Of a stretch of DNA of 64,000 nucleotides, positions 20,095 to 30,950 are shown in pieces. Numbering within the stretch: the stretch's first letter is position 1; every line of letters starts with the position of its first letter. The notes beneath the pieces are model-generated. The model was not told the DNA's origin. It worked only from the letters and a program-made list of their open reading frames with translations, and made no database searches. A program made the position numbers and the translations under genes. Origin of the DNA: Ornithodoros turicata (lineage: Eukaryota; Arthropoda; Arachnida; Ixodida; Argasidae); contig NW_026999463.1 in the NCBI RefSeq assembly GCF_037126465.1, positions 1 to 64,000 of the forward strand, in the 5' to 3' direction.

Positions 20095-22182
20095 ATGCCG
20101 AAAGCTCGAGGCAAACGCTACGCTTATATGAAGGCGCGGCGGGAAGTGCAGCTGAGCTTGCAAGCATATTCTACCGACAGAACCGAGTACGCGTCTTGCT
20201 CTTACGCGCCGGACGAAAGTTGCCATGTCCCCCTTGAAATTGCTGATACATCTCTCAGGACCACCTCATCCAGTGAATCTAACGCTGACTGTGCTCATGC
20301 AGACACCTTACACACAGCCCCAGAATGTGGTGTGCGTTCGGAAAGATATTCGCCGACAGGCAGTGAGAACAGAATCGGTGCGTTAAGTGCTCTAAATTCT
20401 GCAGCAGGGACATCGCCACTACCAAGTGCTCTAAATTCTACGGCTGAAAATACGAAATCTCAGGACTTGCTACCCCAAATAAGAACTTGGGCAGTTGACC
20501 ACAACGAGAAGCAAACATCCATCAACGCTATTCTAAAGGTTCTTAAAACTCATGATTGCCACGCCGATTTCCCCAGCGACGCCCGTACACTTTTGAACAC
20601 TCCACGCGGATCATCGTTGAAGATATCAGTACTGGGCAGTGGTAGATATTGCCATTTTGGCATATCAACAGGGATTCGAAGCACCTTGTCCCATGTGAAG
20701 GATGTTCCAGCAATAATACCACTATCTTTCAACATCGACGGGCTCCCAATCAGTAGGAGCTCCAAGCAACAGCTCTGGCCAATCCAGTGCCTTGTCAAAG
20801 TTGCTGATGTAAGCGAGCCCTTTATTGTTGGGGTATACGCTGGAAATGAAAAGCCGTCCTCTGCGAACGAATTCCTGTCTTTATTTGTGCAGGACATGAA
20901 ACAACTCCTTTGTGATGGAATTGAAATCAATGGTCAACAATGTCATGTTGTTTTGAAGAGCTTTATTTGTGACGCTCCTGCACGGGCATTTATCTTTTGC
21001 ACGAAAGGTCACAACGCGAGGTCAGGGTGCCCAAAATGTACCGCAGAGGGGGAGTTCAAAGAAAGAAGGATGTGTTATCTGGAAATGGCAGCACCACTCA
21101 GGACAAACCGTAGCTTCCGAAACCAAGATGATGCCGACCACCACAAAGGGGTGAGCATTTTGACTGAGCTGGACATTGACTGCATTGCCTGTGCACCCCT
21201 AGACTACATGCACCTTGTGTGTCTAGGGGTCATGCGGAAGCTCATGAATTTGTGGGTTATGAGTCCTCGACCATTACTGGGCCCTTCAGACAGGCATTTT
21301 GTGTCCGATCAGTGCGTAAGAATGCAACAACACACACCAAGAGAGTTCGCAAGAAAGCCTAGGTCGCTAAGTGAGTTAGATAGGTGGAAAGCGACAGAGT
21401 ACCGTACCATACTTCTCTACACGGGACCTGTGATTCTGAAACGTGCACTGCCATCTGCTTCATACAGTAACTTCATATCTCTGCATTGTGCAGTTTCTAT
21501 CTTGGCTAGTAAGGAACTGTATCAGGAACATGCAGAGTATGCAGAGAATCTAATCCGCCATTTTGTAAATGGATTCAAATCTCTCTATGGTGAGCATCAC
21601 GTTTCATACAACGTTCATTGCGTGATACACCTTGCAAAAGATGTAATGATGCATGGGAATGTTGACTCGTTTAGCGCATTCCCCTATGAGAACAACATGC
21701 AGTTAGTCAAGCGTCTGCTCCGAAAGAATGAGGCTCCTCTGGAACAGCTCCTGAACAGACTTTCTGAGAGACGGTATGTGTCCAGCAGTCTAAACCAATC
21801 CAGCAAGGGAACAGTACCTTCTCAGCCTCATAACAATGGGCCACTGCTCCCTGAATGCACCGGGCCAGAATTCAAGCTTGTAAGGACTGCTGATTACACC
21901 TTTGGAGTTGCACTCGGAGACAACTGCTGTAGGGTTTCCAGTGGAGAGTTGGTGGTCATCCATAATATTGCCACTCTGCGCTCTACAAAAGAACTTTGTA
22001 TAATAGGACAGGAATTCCTCAGCAGAAGTGACCTTTATATTAAGCCATTCGAGTCATCACGTGTCGGAATTTATGTTGTATCACAACTTTCTTCCCTGAA
22101 GTGTTGGCCACTATCTGGGGCTAGAAAAGTCATGAAAATGCCATACAATGACAAGTATGTCGTTGTACCTTTGCTACATTAA
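20095..22182 (+). CDS. CACTA-like (Tnp2-type) transposase, 695 residues, intact
   Basis: This enzyme would cut and join the element ends in the nucleus. The chosen start is the ATG at 20095; the frame reaches 9 bp further upstream only through a GTG. The N-terminus is basic (MPKARGKRYAYMKARRE), suggesting DNA contact or nuclear import. Conserved positions typical of Tnp2 proteins are: Asp215 in FNIDGLPISRSS, Asp293 in FICDAPARAF, Cys312 and Cys315 in the zinc-like GCPKC, Asp370 and His373 in PLDYMHLVCLGVMRKL, and Glu532 in FPYENNMQLVKRL. The protein ends PLLH, as many arthropod relatives do. There is no stop, shift or intron. Asp215, Asp293 and Glu532 are the likely DDE residues by inference. 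The second gene follows 669 bp downstream on the same strand. Codon use appears even and unbroken. Confidence 0.88.
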   Translation: MPKARGKRYAYMKARREVQLSLQAYSTDRTEYASCSYAPDESCHVPLEIADTSLRTTSSSESNADCAHADTLHTAPECGVRSERYSPTGSENRIGALSALNSAAGTSPLPSALNSTAENTKSQDLLPQIRTWAVDHNEKQTSINAILKVLKTHDCHADFPSDARTLLNTPRGSSLKISVLGSGRYCHFGISTGIRSTLSHVKDVPAIIPLSFNIDGLPISRSSKQQLWPIQCLVKVADVSEPFIVGVYAGNEKPSSANEFLSLFVQDMKQLLCDGIEINGQQCHVVLKSFICDAPARAFIFCTKGHNARSGCPKCTAEGEFKERRMCYLEMAAPLRTNRSFRNQDDADHHKGVSILTELDIDCIACAPLDYMHLVCLGVMRKLMNLWVMSPRPLLGPSDRHFVSDQCVRMQQHTPREFARKPRSLSELDRWKATEYRTILLYTGPVILKRALPSASYSNFISLHCAVSILASKELYQEHAEYAENLIRHFVNGFKSLYGEHHVSYNVHCVIHLAKDVMMHGNVDSFSAFPYENNMQLVKRLLRKNEAPLEQLLNRLSERRYVSSSLNQSSKGTVPSQPHNNGPLLPECTGPEFKLVRTADYTFGVALGDNCCRVSSGELVVIHNIATLRSTKELCIIGQEFLSRSDLYIKPFESSRVGIYVVSQLSSLKCWPLSGARKVMKMPYNDKYVVVPLLH

Positions 22183-22851
22183 AGGAGCATGGAAGTCACC
22201 ACCAAAATATTTTTTGTTTTTCGCTGCGTCGATTTCTGCAAGGAATAAAATGAGCTTCTGCGAAAGAACGATGAGCGCAGGTGACCTACAGAGCGCACGC
22301 AAGGCTTTGTTCCGAATACCTTTAATAAACCCTTTCCACGAACGAGAAGACGTTGTGACGTATCACGAGCTTGGGCACGTGACCAGTGACGTCCAACGGC
22401 ACAGCTCAAGCATGTACAAGCGGCACATTAGCAGAGAAGAAAAAAACAAAAGAGGAAGGCACTGATCAGTTTCTATACATCACACGGGGCTCGTGTCTTT
22501 CGTCTGCAACTGCTTTCTCAGGCTGACTTTTGTAAATTTTATTGCGCAGTGACAGTACATCGCAGAGCGAAAAATATTTTGCATGGTGACTACTGGTGAA
22601 CAGCTTCACAGATGAAGCAGGGTTTTGAGCCATGTTATACGTCACTTCCATGCTCATTTCAGCCGTTTTTATTCGTTATTCATTTTTCAAGAAACCTGCA
22701 TCCTTGTATACCTTCATCGTTTATAAACTCCTACTCTGTTTCTCTGACTCCAAGCATTGGTAGACCCAAGTTCTCTACATATTTTAAGTATGTTAGCCTA
22801 GTATGTATGCGCAACTAAGATACACTGACACTTTCTTGAATTTTCATAGGT
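22183..22851 (+). other. Intergenic region between the transposase and second gene
   Basis: No conserved frame is supported. A pyrimidine-rich stretch ending TTTTCATAG precedes the ATG at 22852 and looks like a 3' splice site, so a 5' non-coding exon of the second gene may lie here. AATAAAAT near 22244, 62 bp after the transposase stop, is a plausible polyadenylation signal for the first gene. Confidence 0.45.
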
Positions 22852-25800
22852 ATGTTTATCATCGTGAACTTCATTGAAGCCGAACAAGTTGAGGTAGTTC
22901 GTGGAGCATGGGTCAAGGGAACAAGATGCAGATGGCCAAGGGTTGGAACGGACAAAGCCAAAAAGCTTATTTTGAAACGTGCATCACCGCAGTCGTCATG
23001 GGACAGCTATGACGTTCAAGTCATAGGCGTGTTTGGTGAGTATATTATAAATTAATATGTTCTGCTGAATTTGGTGAGCTATGTTTCACCCAGATGAAAA
23101 ATATATTTCGTGAGTATGTCTCACAGTGGAATCACCGAGGCAGCCACCTTGTCAGCTATTCAGTATAGTTTTTAGATGATTTATTAGTGGACACGTGAGG
23201 AGCAGCCCTGTAATGTTACGCATGTTCCTTCACATAACATAGACACTTTATCAGATAATCAGCGATAATAGTAACTAAAATAAGTAATAAATAAATTGAC
23301 TACTGTTTTTTTCTTTTCTTTTCAGCAACATATGAGGAAGCACGCGATAAACTTGAGCGGGCACAGTATACCTCAGACGTAAACTCTGACACACCGAATG
23401 AAGGGGTCAAAAGGAAGCGTTTCCCTCCCTCTCGCTTTATTGAGGAAACAGATGAACCTCTATCAGGTAATAGAACTCTTTTAGCTAACATTAATACTTA
23501 ATTTACGTCTGTGTGCTTAGAAATATCTTCCACACAACATACGCTGACATTCATCGTTGCTTCAGCAGGTACTGCAAAGCGCTCACGTCCCCTTCCCTTG
23601 TCAGAGTCTGAGCCAGAAGATGACAAGGACAGTGAAGATGATGCACCCCCTATCCCAGAAAACTTTCCGACGTGTCCTATTTTTGGTAGGTGATATCTAA
23701 ATTTCAATACAGTAAAATTTGTGCACATTGTTTCATGTGTACTCTTACCACTAGCATTAAAAAGCATTTCTTCTAATATAGAGCATAAATCTGGAGGTGG
23801 CCACACAAGCAGCCAAGGTTCTAGTCGTGCTCAGCTCTCCCAAGGTATTAATTTAGATTGCAGCTGACATTTGTTCACAAAATATGTGTTCTGCATGCTC
23901 CGTGCGCTGTTATGCTTCCATCATGTGCAGGCAGCAACAGCAGTTCATTGTATGAAGCATCATCAGTGGCATCTCGGGAAATTCTAGGTATGACTACTGG
24001 CTGCCTCAGCATATATGCGCTTTGTTAACAGGTCTTTCCTGTGACAAGGTTATTAACATTTAATGGTTTTGTGCAGGTGGCGATTCTAGAGAAAGTGGTC
24101 ATCAACCTAAACATGCCCTGGCTACAGCGGGTACTAATTGTAGTAAAACAATACATGAAGTACAAATTTTGTGCGACTTGTATTCTTCTTGCCATCCTAC
24201 AACACATTTGTATATTTTGTGCAGAATTTCAGAGACAGGTTCTAAAGCTGCTACAGCAAATAAGACTTACACAGCAGGGTGACAGTGACCTCCTTCGTGA
24301 GCTGTGCTCCCAAAGGACTGCATCTACCTCTTCAAAGCCACTACAAGTGCTCATAGAAAAGCCATTCACATCCTCAGAGGAACTCGAGCTGTTTGAAGCT
24401 GAACTTGATGAAGCAAAGAAGTCCATCCTGGTAAGCAAATTCACACTTGTTTTTTTTTCTGCTTCCACTTTTTTACACTGTTCTTTGGACATGTTAAGAT
24501 AAATAGTTAGAGATTGAAACATTCAAATAATTTATTTTACTAAAAACACGCTTTCGCATAGAGTCTAGGCTTTGTCAGGTAACATGTCTGTTGAAAACAC
24601 AAGGTATATGCACCGCAGTTTAAAGAGAAAGGGACAGAATGTACAAAGAAGCTGAGCTGTGAGAACGGCAGCAGCGGAGTAGAGGGAAGATGAAAGGCTC
24701 AGCAGTTGAACGAAAAAAGGGGGATACATTACACAATAATAAAGGGGATTGATTCAGGCGAACAAGTGACACACGTGGTCTCCCGCAGTGGGTGAAGAAC
24801 AGGTCAAGAGCTCTTATGTATAGCACACGGGGAATGTTTTGGTGCCTTCACTATTCTTAGGGAACTCGGGGAAGCCAAATGATAATGTGGGCCAGAAAAT
24901 ACATTGTGGCCACGTGAAGTCAAGGATTGGAATTCAGCAATTAAACACGACTCTCGGATTTTGCGTTTGTTATTGTCAGGGAAGCCCGATTCTAAGATAA
25001 CGATCTTCAAGCTTGTGTTGCAGTCGTGCGCAGGAAGATTAAAATGCAGTGAAACGGGTGGGTCGCTGATGAACTTGGATTTGACGTAGCTAAGCCTACC
25101 TTTATGTCTCGCCCCACCGGTACATTACACCATGAACTGTAACATACATGTATGAGTACTCTACCCTAATGAACCGTGTCTCCTTTGTGTCCGTAGAACC
25201 CTTCCTACATGGAATTAGATATTTCTTCGACATACTGTACGTGACACTTGGTGCAGAAGATTATACAGCATACATGATATGAATTACAGTTAAGAAAGAG
25301 TTTTATTCTAAATGTGAAGTTGCTTTTGTAGCTATCAATTTGTGTACACGAAAAAATAAATTTACAGGTCTGGCATCGTGTTTGGCCACACGGAGCACAG
25401 CTTGAGGGCTGCTGGTGAATCTGTGACGATATGAGTAGGTTACGTAAGTTAGTCTGTCGTTTCAAAGCAACCGTGGGCGCCTGCGGGAGAACTTCCTTCA
25501 ATTTACTGTCAGCGTGAGGGGTATTCACATAGCGTTTCAGGGTTGTTTTATAGTTATTGAGTGACTGATGGGACTGAGTGGTAGAAACAACATTTGGGCT
25601 TTCTGTTCGAGGTTGTAGAAGCATGTAGGGTACCCCTCGCCTTTAAGCTTGATCTGTGGAGGGCATTCATTGCAAAAACGGAAGGATAACCACGGTTTAG
25701 GAAGTCTGGTCGCGTGCGTGTTTGGAAAAGACTTCTTGGACTGCGCATATACGTTGTAAATTGAGTTTTTACCACTTAGTTCCATCAGTCCCTCAATAAC

Positions 25801-28800
25801 TGTAAAACACTCCTGAAACACTATGTGAATACCCTTCAGGCTGACAGTAAATTGAAGGAACTTTTTCCGCGGGCACCCACGGTTGCTTTGAAACGACATA
25901 CTAACTTGCGTAACCTACTCGTACCGCCACAGATTCACCAGCAACCCTCAAGCTGTGCTCCGTGTGCCAAAACACGATGCCAGACCTATACATTCTTTTT
26001 TTTTGTGTATACAGATTGATAGCTACAGAAACAACTTCACCTTTAGAATAAAACTCTCTCTTAACTGTAATTCATATCATGTATGTTACATAATCTTCTG
26101 CACCAAATGTCACGTACAGTATGTCGGAGAAATATCTAATTCCCTGTGGGAACGGTTTTACGGACACAAAGGAGACATTGTTCATCAGGCAGAGTATATA
26201 TGCATAGCCCGACGTCTCGACCTGTTCTTCACACACTGCGGGAGACCACGTGTATATTGGTCACTTGACCACCTGAAACAGTCACCTATAATGTATCCCC
26301 CTTTTTTCATCCAACTGCTGAGCCTTGACCTTTCTTTTTCTCCTCTGCTGCAGTCCTCACAACTCCGCTTCTTTGTACATTATCTCCCCTTCTCTTTAAA
26401 CTGTGCTAGTATACCTGGTGTTTTCAACAGACGTGCTACCTGACGAAGCATAGACTCTAGCAAGAATTTGTATTTAGCAAAATAAGTTATTTGAATGTTT
26501 CAATCGCTTTAACTATTCAGCTTATTCACTTGCGAGTGCTAGATTTTTCCAATTTTTGCCTTGTACAGGTTCTCTAATATATGAGTTATGTTTTTATTGG
26601 GCAGTCCTGACATACAGATACATCTACATCTCACTCAGGACTGATTTATTGGGTATGTTTGAGACACAACAAGTATATAATGACAAACTGTCTTCTCTGC
26701 AGGTGCAAGAACTTGGCGCAATTGGAGGGAATGATATAGGCCAGGCCGTTCGGAATATCCTTGCTTACCTGTTGACAAATGAAGCTGCTGGGGACTACAG
26801 CTGGCTGGGGCGAAAGGGGAAAAAAAAGTTTTCTAAGCTTCAGATGCCTCAGATTATCTACCGTGAGTATGAGTGAAGTGTTGAACAAATTTGGGTGTTT
26901 GCTACATTCTGCTACATTCTTTCTCTTTGAGCACTAATTCTAACATAAATCAGGCCACTACACAGGATTCTATGCCAACCCCCAGAAATCCGATGGCGAA
27001 AAAAACAACAACCTTTGACGAATGCAAAAAATGAATGTATGACCACCTCTGCCAAAATTTAGTGCCAAGCTGCCGCTACCCAGTTCGCAAGTTGGTTTAG
27101 TGTGCGTTGTTTCCTCCAGCGGCACATGTTCATTTCACTGAAGCCGAATTCTTGCTGCGGCTGGAGGTTTCATGTTTGCTCGGCACAGAGAATGACTTTG
27201 CTTTTGAACGAAGCGGTGTTGTGGCATGGCATGACTGGCGCATTACCGTCGCGAGCAGGTTGCACATTGGACGCACAATAATGACTGGCGGCGCATGCTG
27301 TGTGTGGAGATGGCGGAACCGGATGAAACCAGACGGGGTTGCGCTGACCGCATCCTCGAATCTAAGCCGGACCCGTAGTTTCATACCCAGAAATTTTGAA
27401 AACAGTGTTGGCCTAAAATTGAATAAATACGGTATGCATGGTGTTTGTTTTTATCTGTAACAAATTTGCATAAAAAGGGGAGTTGCCTTAGGACGCTTCT
27501 TACTCGACAGGGCTGCTACTAGGAAACAATATTGTTTCTAAGTTAGGTGTCTAATTAACAGATATGTTGATCAGCTTTTTAATTATTCACTTTAGGAAGC
27601 ACATTGCAATTACGATAATAAAGCCTGATGTCCACATGATATGCTGGAATCCCTGATGAAGCACAGAAGCATGAAGTGTGTGCTACGGACCTGAGTATTT
27701 GACCGCTATTGTCTACTGTAACCCACACGTGGTCGGCAAAAGAGCGTCAGCGGCGTTGACATCTCCGCCCTCACTTAAAGTCACAGAAAAACGTCATGTA
27801 CAATGCAGGGAACCCTTATCGGTGTTTGTTTCATGATCTTTGTGTTGTAGCTTTTTTTTTGCTTTCTTTTCTTCCTTCATGTGTTCGCAGTCGCTTGCCG
27901 TATCACTCATTTTATCCTGCTGGACACGGCTTCGCCTTTCACTGGTACCATAATCCCTGATATGTAGTGGTGACGCACATTGCTCCTTGCAAGCGAAATA
28001 AATACAGGACAAATCACGTATGACCTTTTTCTGTGACGTTAGGTGAGGGCAGAAATATCGACTCACTGTCACTGTTTTGCAGAACAGTTGCTCTTTGCAG
28101 CAGACGACAGAGCTAAAAGAGTTAGGTATGTAGCACGCGCTGCGATTACTTTTGTGCTTCCTCAGGGATTCCAGCACATCATGCGAACATGAGGCTTTAA
28201 TATCTCAATTGCAATATGCCCCTTAAAGTCAATAATTAAAACAGTGGATTAAAATGTCTCTGTTAATTAGACCCGTAACTGAGAAGAAAATACGGTCACC
28301 CAGTAGCAGCCCCGTCGAGCAATCCAACAACAAAAGTAAAAGCGTCCTAAGACAACTCCCCTTTTTATGAAAATTTGTGACATATAGAGGAAACACCCTG
28401 TATGTAGCAGCCTGGCTGTCATGATAGTTCAATCTGTAAGCTCTTCCAAAACGTGTGAACTGACCACTTTTGACAGACGGCAGTATACTAGTTTGTTAAC
28501 ATTAAGGTCACTGATCCTACTAGCGCAGTCAAGACAAGGGACACGTAATAACAGTTGTCCATCCATGTCATTTCCCTTGTTTAGTTTGTGCTATGATCAT
28601 ACACCTTGATGATCAGTTTTGTGTAATCATTGTCATAACTAGGATATGATGTATGTCGTGAAGAAAAAAAGAGGTACGGTAATTGATGACCCTGCACTTC
28701 TACCAAGATGTGAGGTAGGGAAGGTGCTAATGATGTAGACAGTAAAGAACATTAGCCACAAGGAAAAGCTGGCACCACCTTCTTCCTTACAATATGACAA

Positions 28801-29421
28801 TTTGATAAGATGAACTATTTCTAAGTAATCAGGCCACTTCTCATAATCACAGTTCCCACCTTACTTTTAATGTGAATTGCAGTTGTAAATATTTCGAACT
28901 TCAACAAAGACAGCCCACAGTCACATTACTGTGTGCGAGGCCCTCAAGGCATGACACAATTTTCTTGTGGCCATCACAGTAAAAGCATTAGGAGTAGAAT
29001 CATGCAGAGGTATTATACGACTGTAAAGCCTACACACAAAATAAGAATGCTACATAATTTCAATCTGTCCTTAGCACAAACAATTTCTTTAATCGTGCCC
29101 AACTCAAGAGCCAACAAAAACATCATACATTAACACTAGTGGAGTTAGTGTTTATCACCTGTGAAGTGCAGTTGTTATGGGCAACAGTAATAATCACTCA
29201 GATTTGTCTGGCAGATCAGAGACTGGCAGACTTCACATCACTTCCTCCAGCTGTCCTTGAAACTTTACATTCATCTGCTTTCAGGAACCCTTCAGACGCA
29301 CAAACAGCTCCATGGAGCTACACGAACAGACATCGAAAACGCAATGAAGTCGTGGCTTCGTCACGCTAAAGATCGCCAGAATATGAAGGGCAGCTCCACC
29401 CAAGAAGGTCGGAATTCGTGA
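22852..29421 (+). CDS. Second transposon gene: nine-exon, 372-residue protein with DUF4806-like C-terminal half
   Basis: Exons read from GT-AG borders with preserved frame: 22852-23035, 23326-23466, 23569-23685, 23782-23844, 23931-23987, 24077-24130, 24225-24430, 26703-26862 and 29285-29421 (TGA at 29419). They total 1,119 nt, an exact multiple of three with no internal stop. Exon 1 has a W-rich N-terminal domain (VVRGAW, RCRWP, SSWDSYDVQVIG), continued by YEEARDKLERAQYTSD. Exons 3-6 are acidic, then Ser/Gly/His-rich linkers. Exons 7-9 give KLLQQIRLTQQ, FTSSEELELFEAEL, GGNDIGQAVRNIL, DYSWLGRKGKKKF and AMKSWLRHAKDR, the order I recall for DUF4806 proteins. Introns 1-6 are all phase 1, so exons 2-6 can be skipped without a shift. 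Introns 7 and 8 contain other transposons. A role as DNA-binding partner of the transposase is inferred from position only. Confidence 0.8.
24550..24578 (-). ncRNA. Hammerhead-like motif at the 3' end of the minus Penelope copy
   Basis: Read on the minus strand: CTGACAA, then stem II GCCTA/TATGC with loop GACTC, then GAAA. Compared with the plus copy, the first core box is mutated (CTGACAA for CTGACGA) while GAAA is kept. Confidence 0.5.
24804..25770 (-). pseudogene. Penelope-like polyprotein fragment: GIY-YIG endonuclease end (minus copy)
   Basis: On the minus strand, SIYNVYAQSKKSFPN and other upstream sequence leads into LKRQTNLRNLL, CAPCGQTRCQTCK, then NCNSYHVCCIIFCTKCHVQYVEEISNS, which holds the GIY-YIG signature in degenerate form (YVEE for YVGE). 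A stop follows near 25205. Beyond it, in other frames, KIVILESGFPDNNKRKIRESCLIAEFQ represents the rest of the nuclease. No reverse transcriptase portion is present, and several frame breaks show it is dead. Confidence 0.75.
25825..26260 (+). pseudogene. Penelope-like GIY-YIG endonuclease fragment (plus copy)
   Basis: It carries LKRHTNLRNLL, then after a frame break NCNSYHVCYIIFCTKCHVQYVGEISNSLWERFYGHKGDI, a recognisable GIY-YIG nuclease core (C-x2-C, YVGE, the Arg of ERF, H). The following ~350 bp seen in the minus copy are deleted at about 26190-26205, joining it directly to the 3' UTR. It is non-functional. Confidence 0.78.
26440..26466 (+). ncRNA. Hammerhead-like motif at the 3' end of the plus Penelope copy
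   Basis: CTGACGA (a perfect CUGANGA box) is followed by GCATA-GACTC-TA(T)GC; the closing GAAA has decayed to AAGAA. The two copies are damaged in complementary places, which supports one ancestral ribozyme. Confidence 0.5.
27430..28410. mobile_element. Foldback / long-TIR element in intron 8
   Basis: About 27430-27690 and 28140-28410 are inverted repeats of roughly 260 bp with moderate divergence. Both arms include CATAAAAAGGGGAGTTG, TTAGGACGC and GGAATCCCTGATGA/CTCAGGGATTCC-type sequence. Outer ends read (A)CAGGGTGTTTCC on the right and ATGGTGTTTG on the left. The ~450 bp between them shows no gene. Intron 8 sequence outside it (26863-27429, 28411-29284) shows no further feature I can name. 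Confidence 0.65.
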
Positions 29422-29619
29422 GCAGCATCACATAATCGACTTCAAGTGAATATTTAGTGCATGTTAGTGGACATTCTTCGTAGAGTTTGTGCTGGGTGCA
29501 AGCAGTCCTGTTGCCAATTCATCTTTTTCTTGTGGTCCCGCACATTTTCTTTTACATTTATCTTCAATGCATATTGTGTTCAGCACACTAGCCATTACTA
29601 TCATTTTGTATGTATGATG
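29422..29619 (+). other. Probable 3' UTR of the second gene
   Basis: Non-coding sequence directly after the stop codon. No canonical AATAAA was seen close by. Confidence 0.4.
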
Positions 29620-30005
29620 TAAAGTGCTTGCAACTTCCAAAGTATCTCCCGTTAGCATGATCACGTTCCCATAAGTGCCCGACTGGCAGTGAAGATCAGT
29701 CGTTATCGGGTCTGACCCATGTTGTTTCGAGGGGTGGTTGGATGTAGACATGCTGTCGCTTGTTGTCAACACGTGTGGAAACAGACTCGGCAAACAGTCG
29801 GGCGAGGTGTCTCAAAGATTGCCCCTTTTTTTATTTTTGTCGAGTCCATTTCCACACGTGTTGACAACAAGCAACAGCATGTCAACGTCCTGCCACCCCT
29901 CGAAAGAACTTGGGTCAGACCCATTACTTATTGTAATCTTCACCGCACTCTGGTGCTTATCGGAGCGAGGTGACGGCCATGGGAGATTGATTGGAAGTTG
30001 AAAGT
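29620..30005. repeat. Imperfect inverted repeat (~165-bp arms) downstream of the second gene
   Basis: GTCTGACCCATGTTGTTTCGAGGGG...TTGTTGTCAACACGTGTGG on the left matches CCACACGTGTTGACAACAAGCA...CCCCTCGAAAGAACTTGGGTCAGAC on the right. The centre is at about 29793-29838 and contains a T-rich tract. The inner 80 bp of each arm are best conserved. Confidence 0.8.
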
Positions 30006-30770
30006 ACTGTACGTCATTACTAGTCACTCTTAAATGGTGGTGCCGTTCTTTTTGCTGTAATGCCTCTGACTTCATGTAACAACCCAGCATATACCGCCAC
30101 AGTAAGAAGGACTGTTACGGTGGCTGATTCACTGTCATGTTTTTATCACAAGCAAGTGATTCACCTGTAGTTCATTTTTTGATACTTTATTATCCCTTTG
30201 TGGGAACCATTTTACATGACTTTCCTCTTTCCTATATCTCCAAATGTCTTTTTATATGTATTTAACTTTTTCTTTTAAATCAAGCTATGATAAACAAGCT
30301 ACAGCTCATTCTACACTATATGTTACAGTTTACTTTATTGAAGTGCTCCTTGTGATGACAATCTCTATGCATTTTTTAAGCACAAGCTGTGATATTTTCC
30401 CACAAAGTTAATATAGAAGTATGCCACAACGATATAGGACATTCCTAGGAATGTCATTTCATGTGTTTCTGAATAAATTTGACGACATTCATTAAAGAGT
30501 TTTGGTGTGCTTTGTACTAGCAATTATATTGCGAAAGATATATCACAGACATTACAACATTATCTACAGAAGCATGATTGGCTGGGATGTTTGTGATCGG
30601 CAATTGTGCTTTGTTTCAGGATAAGCTAGTGCTCGTATAGGGGGAGTACTACTGGAGCGTAATTCGCCTGAAATTACCTAGGTATAGGGTTCAGTGGAGC
30701 CAGCATGTAATTCAGCAACATACTTAGCTTGATGGTCACTGTAAATCATATTTTGAGGGTGGGCTAGGAT
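30006..30770 (+). other. AT-rich non-coding region near the right end of the CACTA-like transposon
   Basis: No reading frame, RNA gene or tandem repeat could be supported. AATAAA occurs at about 30471. Confidence 0.5.
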
Positions 30771-30948
30771 GACCGTACAACATCCTTGAAACGCCAGTAA
30801 GGATATCCACTGGACTGACAAGGGACATCTATGGATGCAACTTCGGCAGTAAATTGGCGTCCACGAGACGTCACACGGATTTTCGTGGACATCCTCAGGA
30901 TATCCAGACGTCCACAGGATGTTCCTGGAACGTCGGTGGTTGTCTGGG
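30771..30948 (-). repeat. Right terminal and subterminal repeats of the CACTA-like transposon
   Basis: This region mirrors the left end: GACGTC, ACGTCCAC, ATATCCA and AGGATGT motifs recur on both strands, and the segment finishes GGTTGTCTGGG. Confidence 0.75.
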
Positions 30949-30950
30949 AT

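Larger units (their letters stand above)
24496..26526. mobile_element. Head-to-head pair of Penelope-like element fragments in intron 7
   Basis: 24496 to about 25770 on the minus strand and about 25771-26526 on the plus strand are inverted, diverged copies of one Penelope-like 3' half; they meet near 25770. Each encodes part of a GIY-YIG endonuclease and ends in a hammerhead-like motif. The plus copy lacks about 350 bp present in the minus copy, including the HFNLPAHD...IVILESG segment. The unit sits wholly between exon 7 and exon 8 of the second gene, so it need not disrupt that protein if spliced out. Confidence 0.85.
18901..30948 (+). mobile_element. 12-kb CACTA-like (CMC-type) DNA transposon with two genes, apparently intact
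   Basis: Left end CCCAGACAACCA (18901) and right end TGGTTGTCTGGG (to 30948) form perfect 12-bp inverted repeats, extending imperfectly to ACGTYCC. AT lies on each outer side (18899-18900, 30949-30950), consistent with a 2-bp target duplication, though two matching bases are weak evidence. Both ends are packed with subterminal GACGTCC / AACGTCC / ATATCCAC motifs. Between them lie a Tnp2-like transposase gene and a nine-exon second gene, both on the plus strand and both open. Termini of CACTA elements normally start CACT(A/G), so CCC is unusual. Confidence 0.85.

Noticed and set aside
22148..22465. 105-codon frame after the transposase gene as a third transposon gene
   Set aside because: It overlaps the transposase C-terminus, has no recognisable motif, and probably lies in 3' UTR or a promoter.
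27107..27460. 117-codon frame in intron 8
   Set aside because: It overlaps the foldback element's left arm, has no family resemblance, and is interrupted by the arm boundary.
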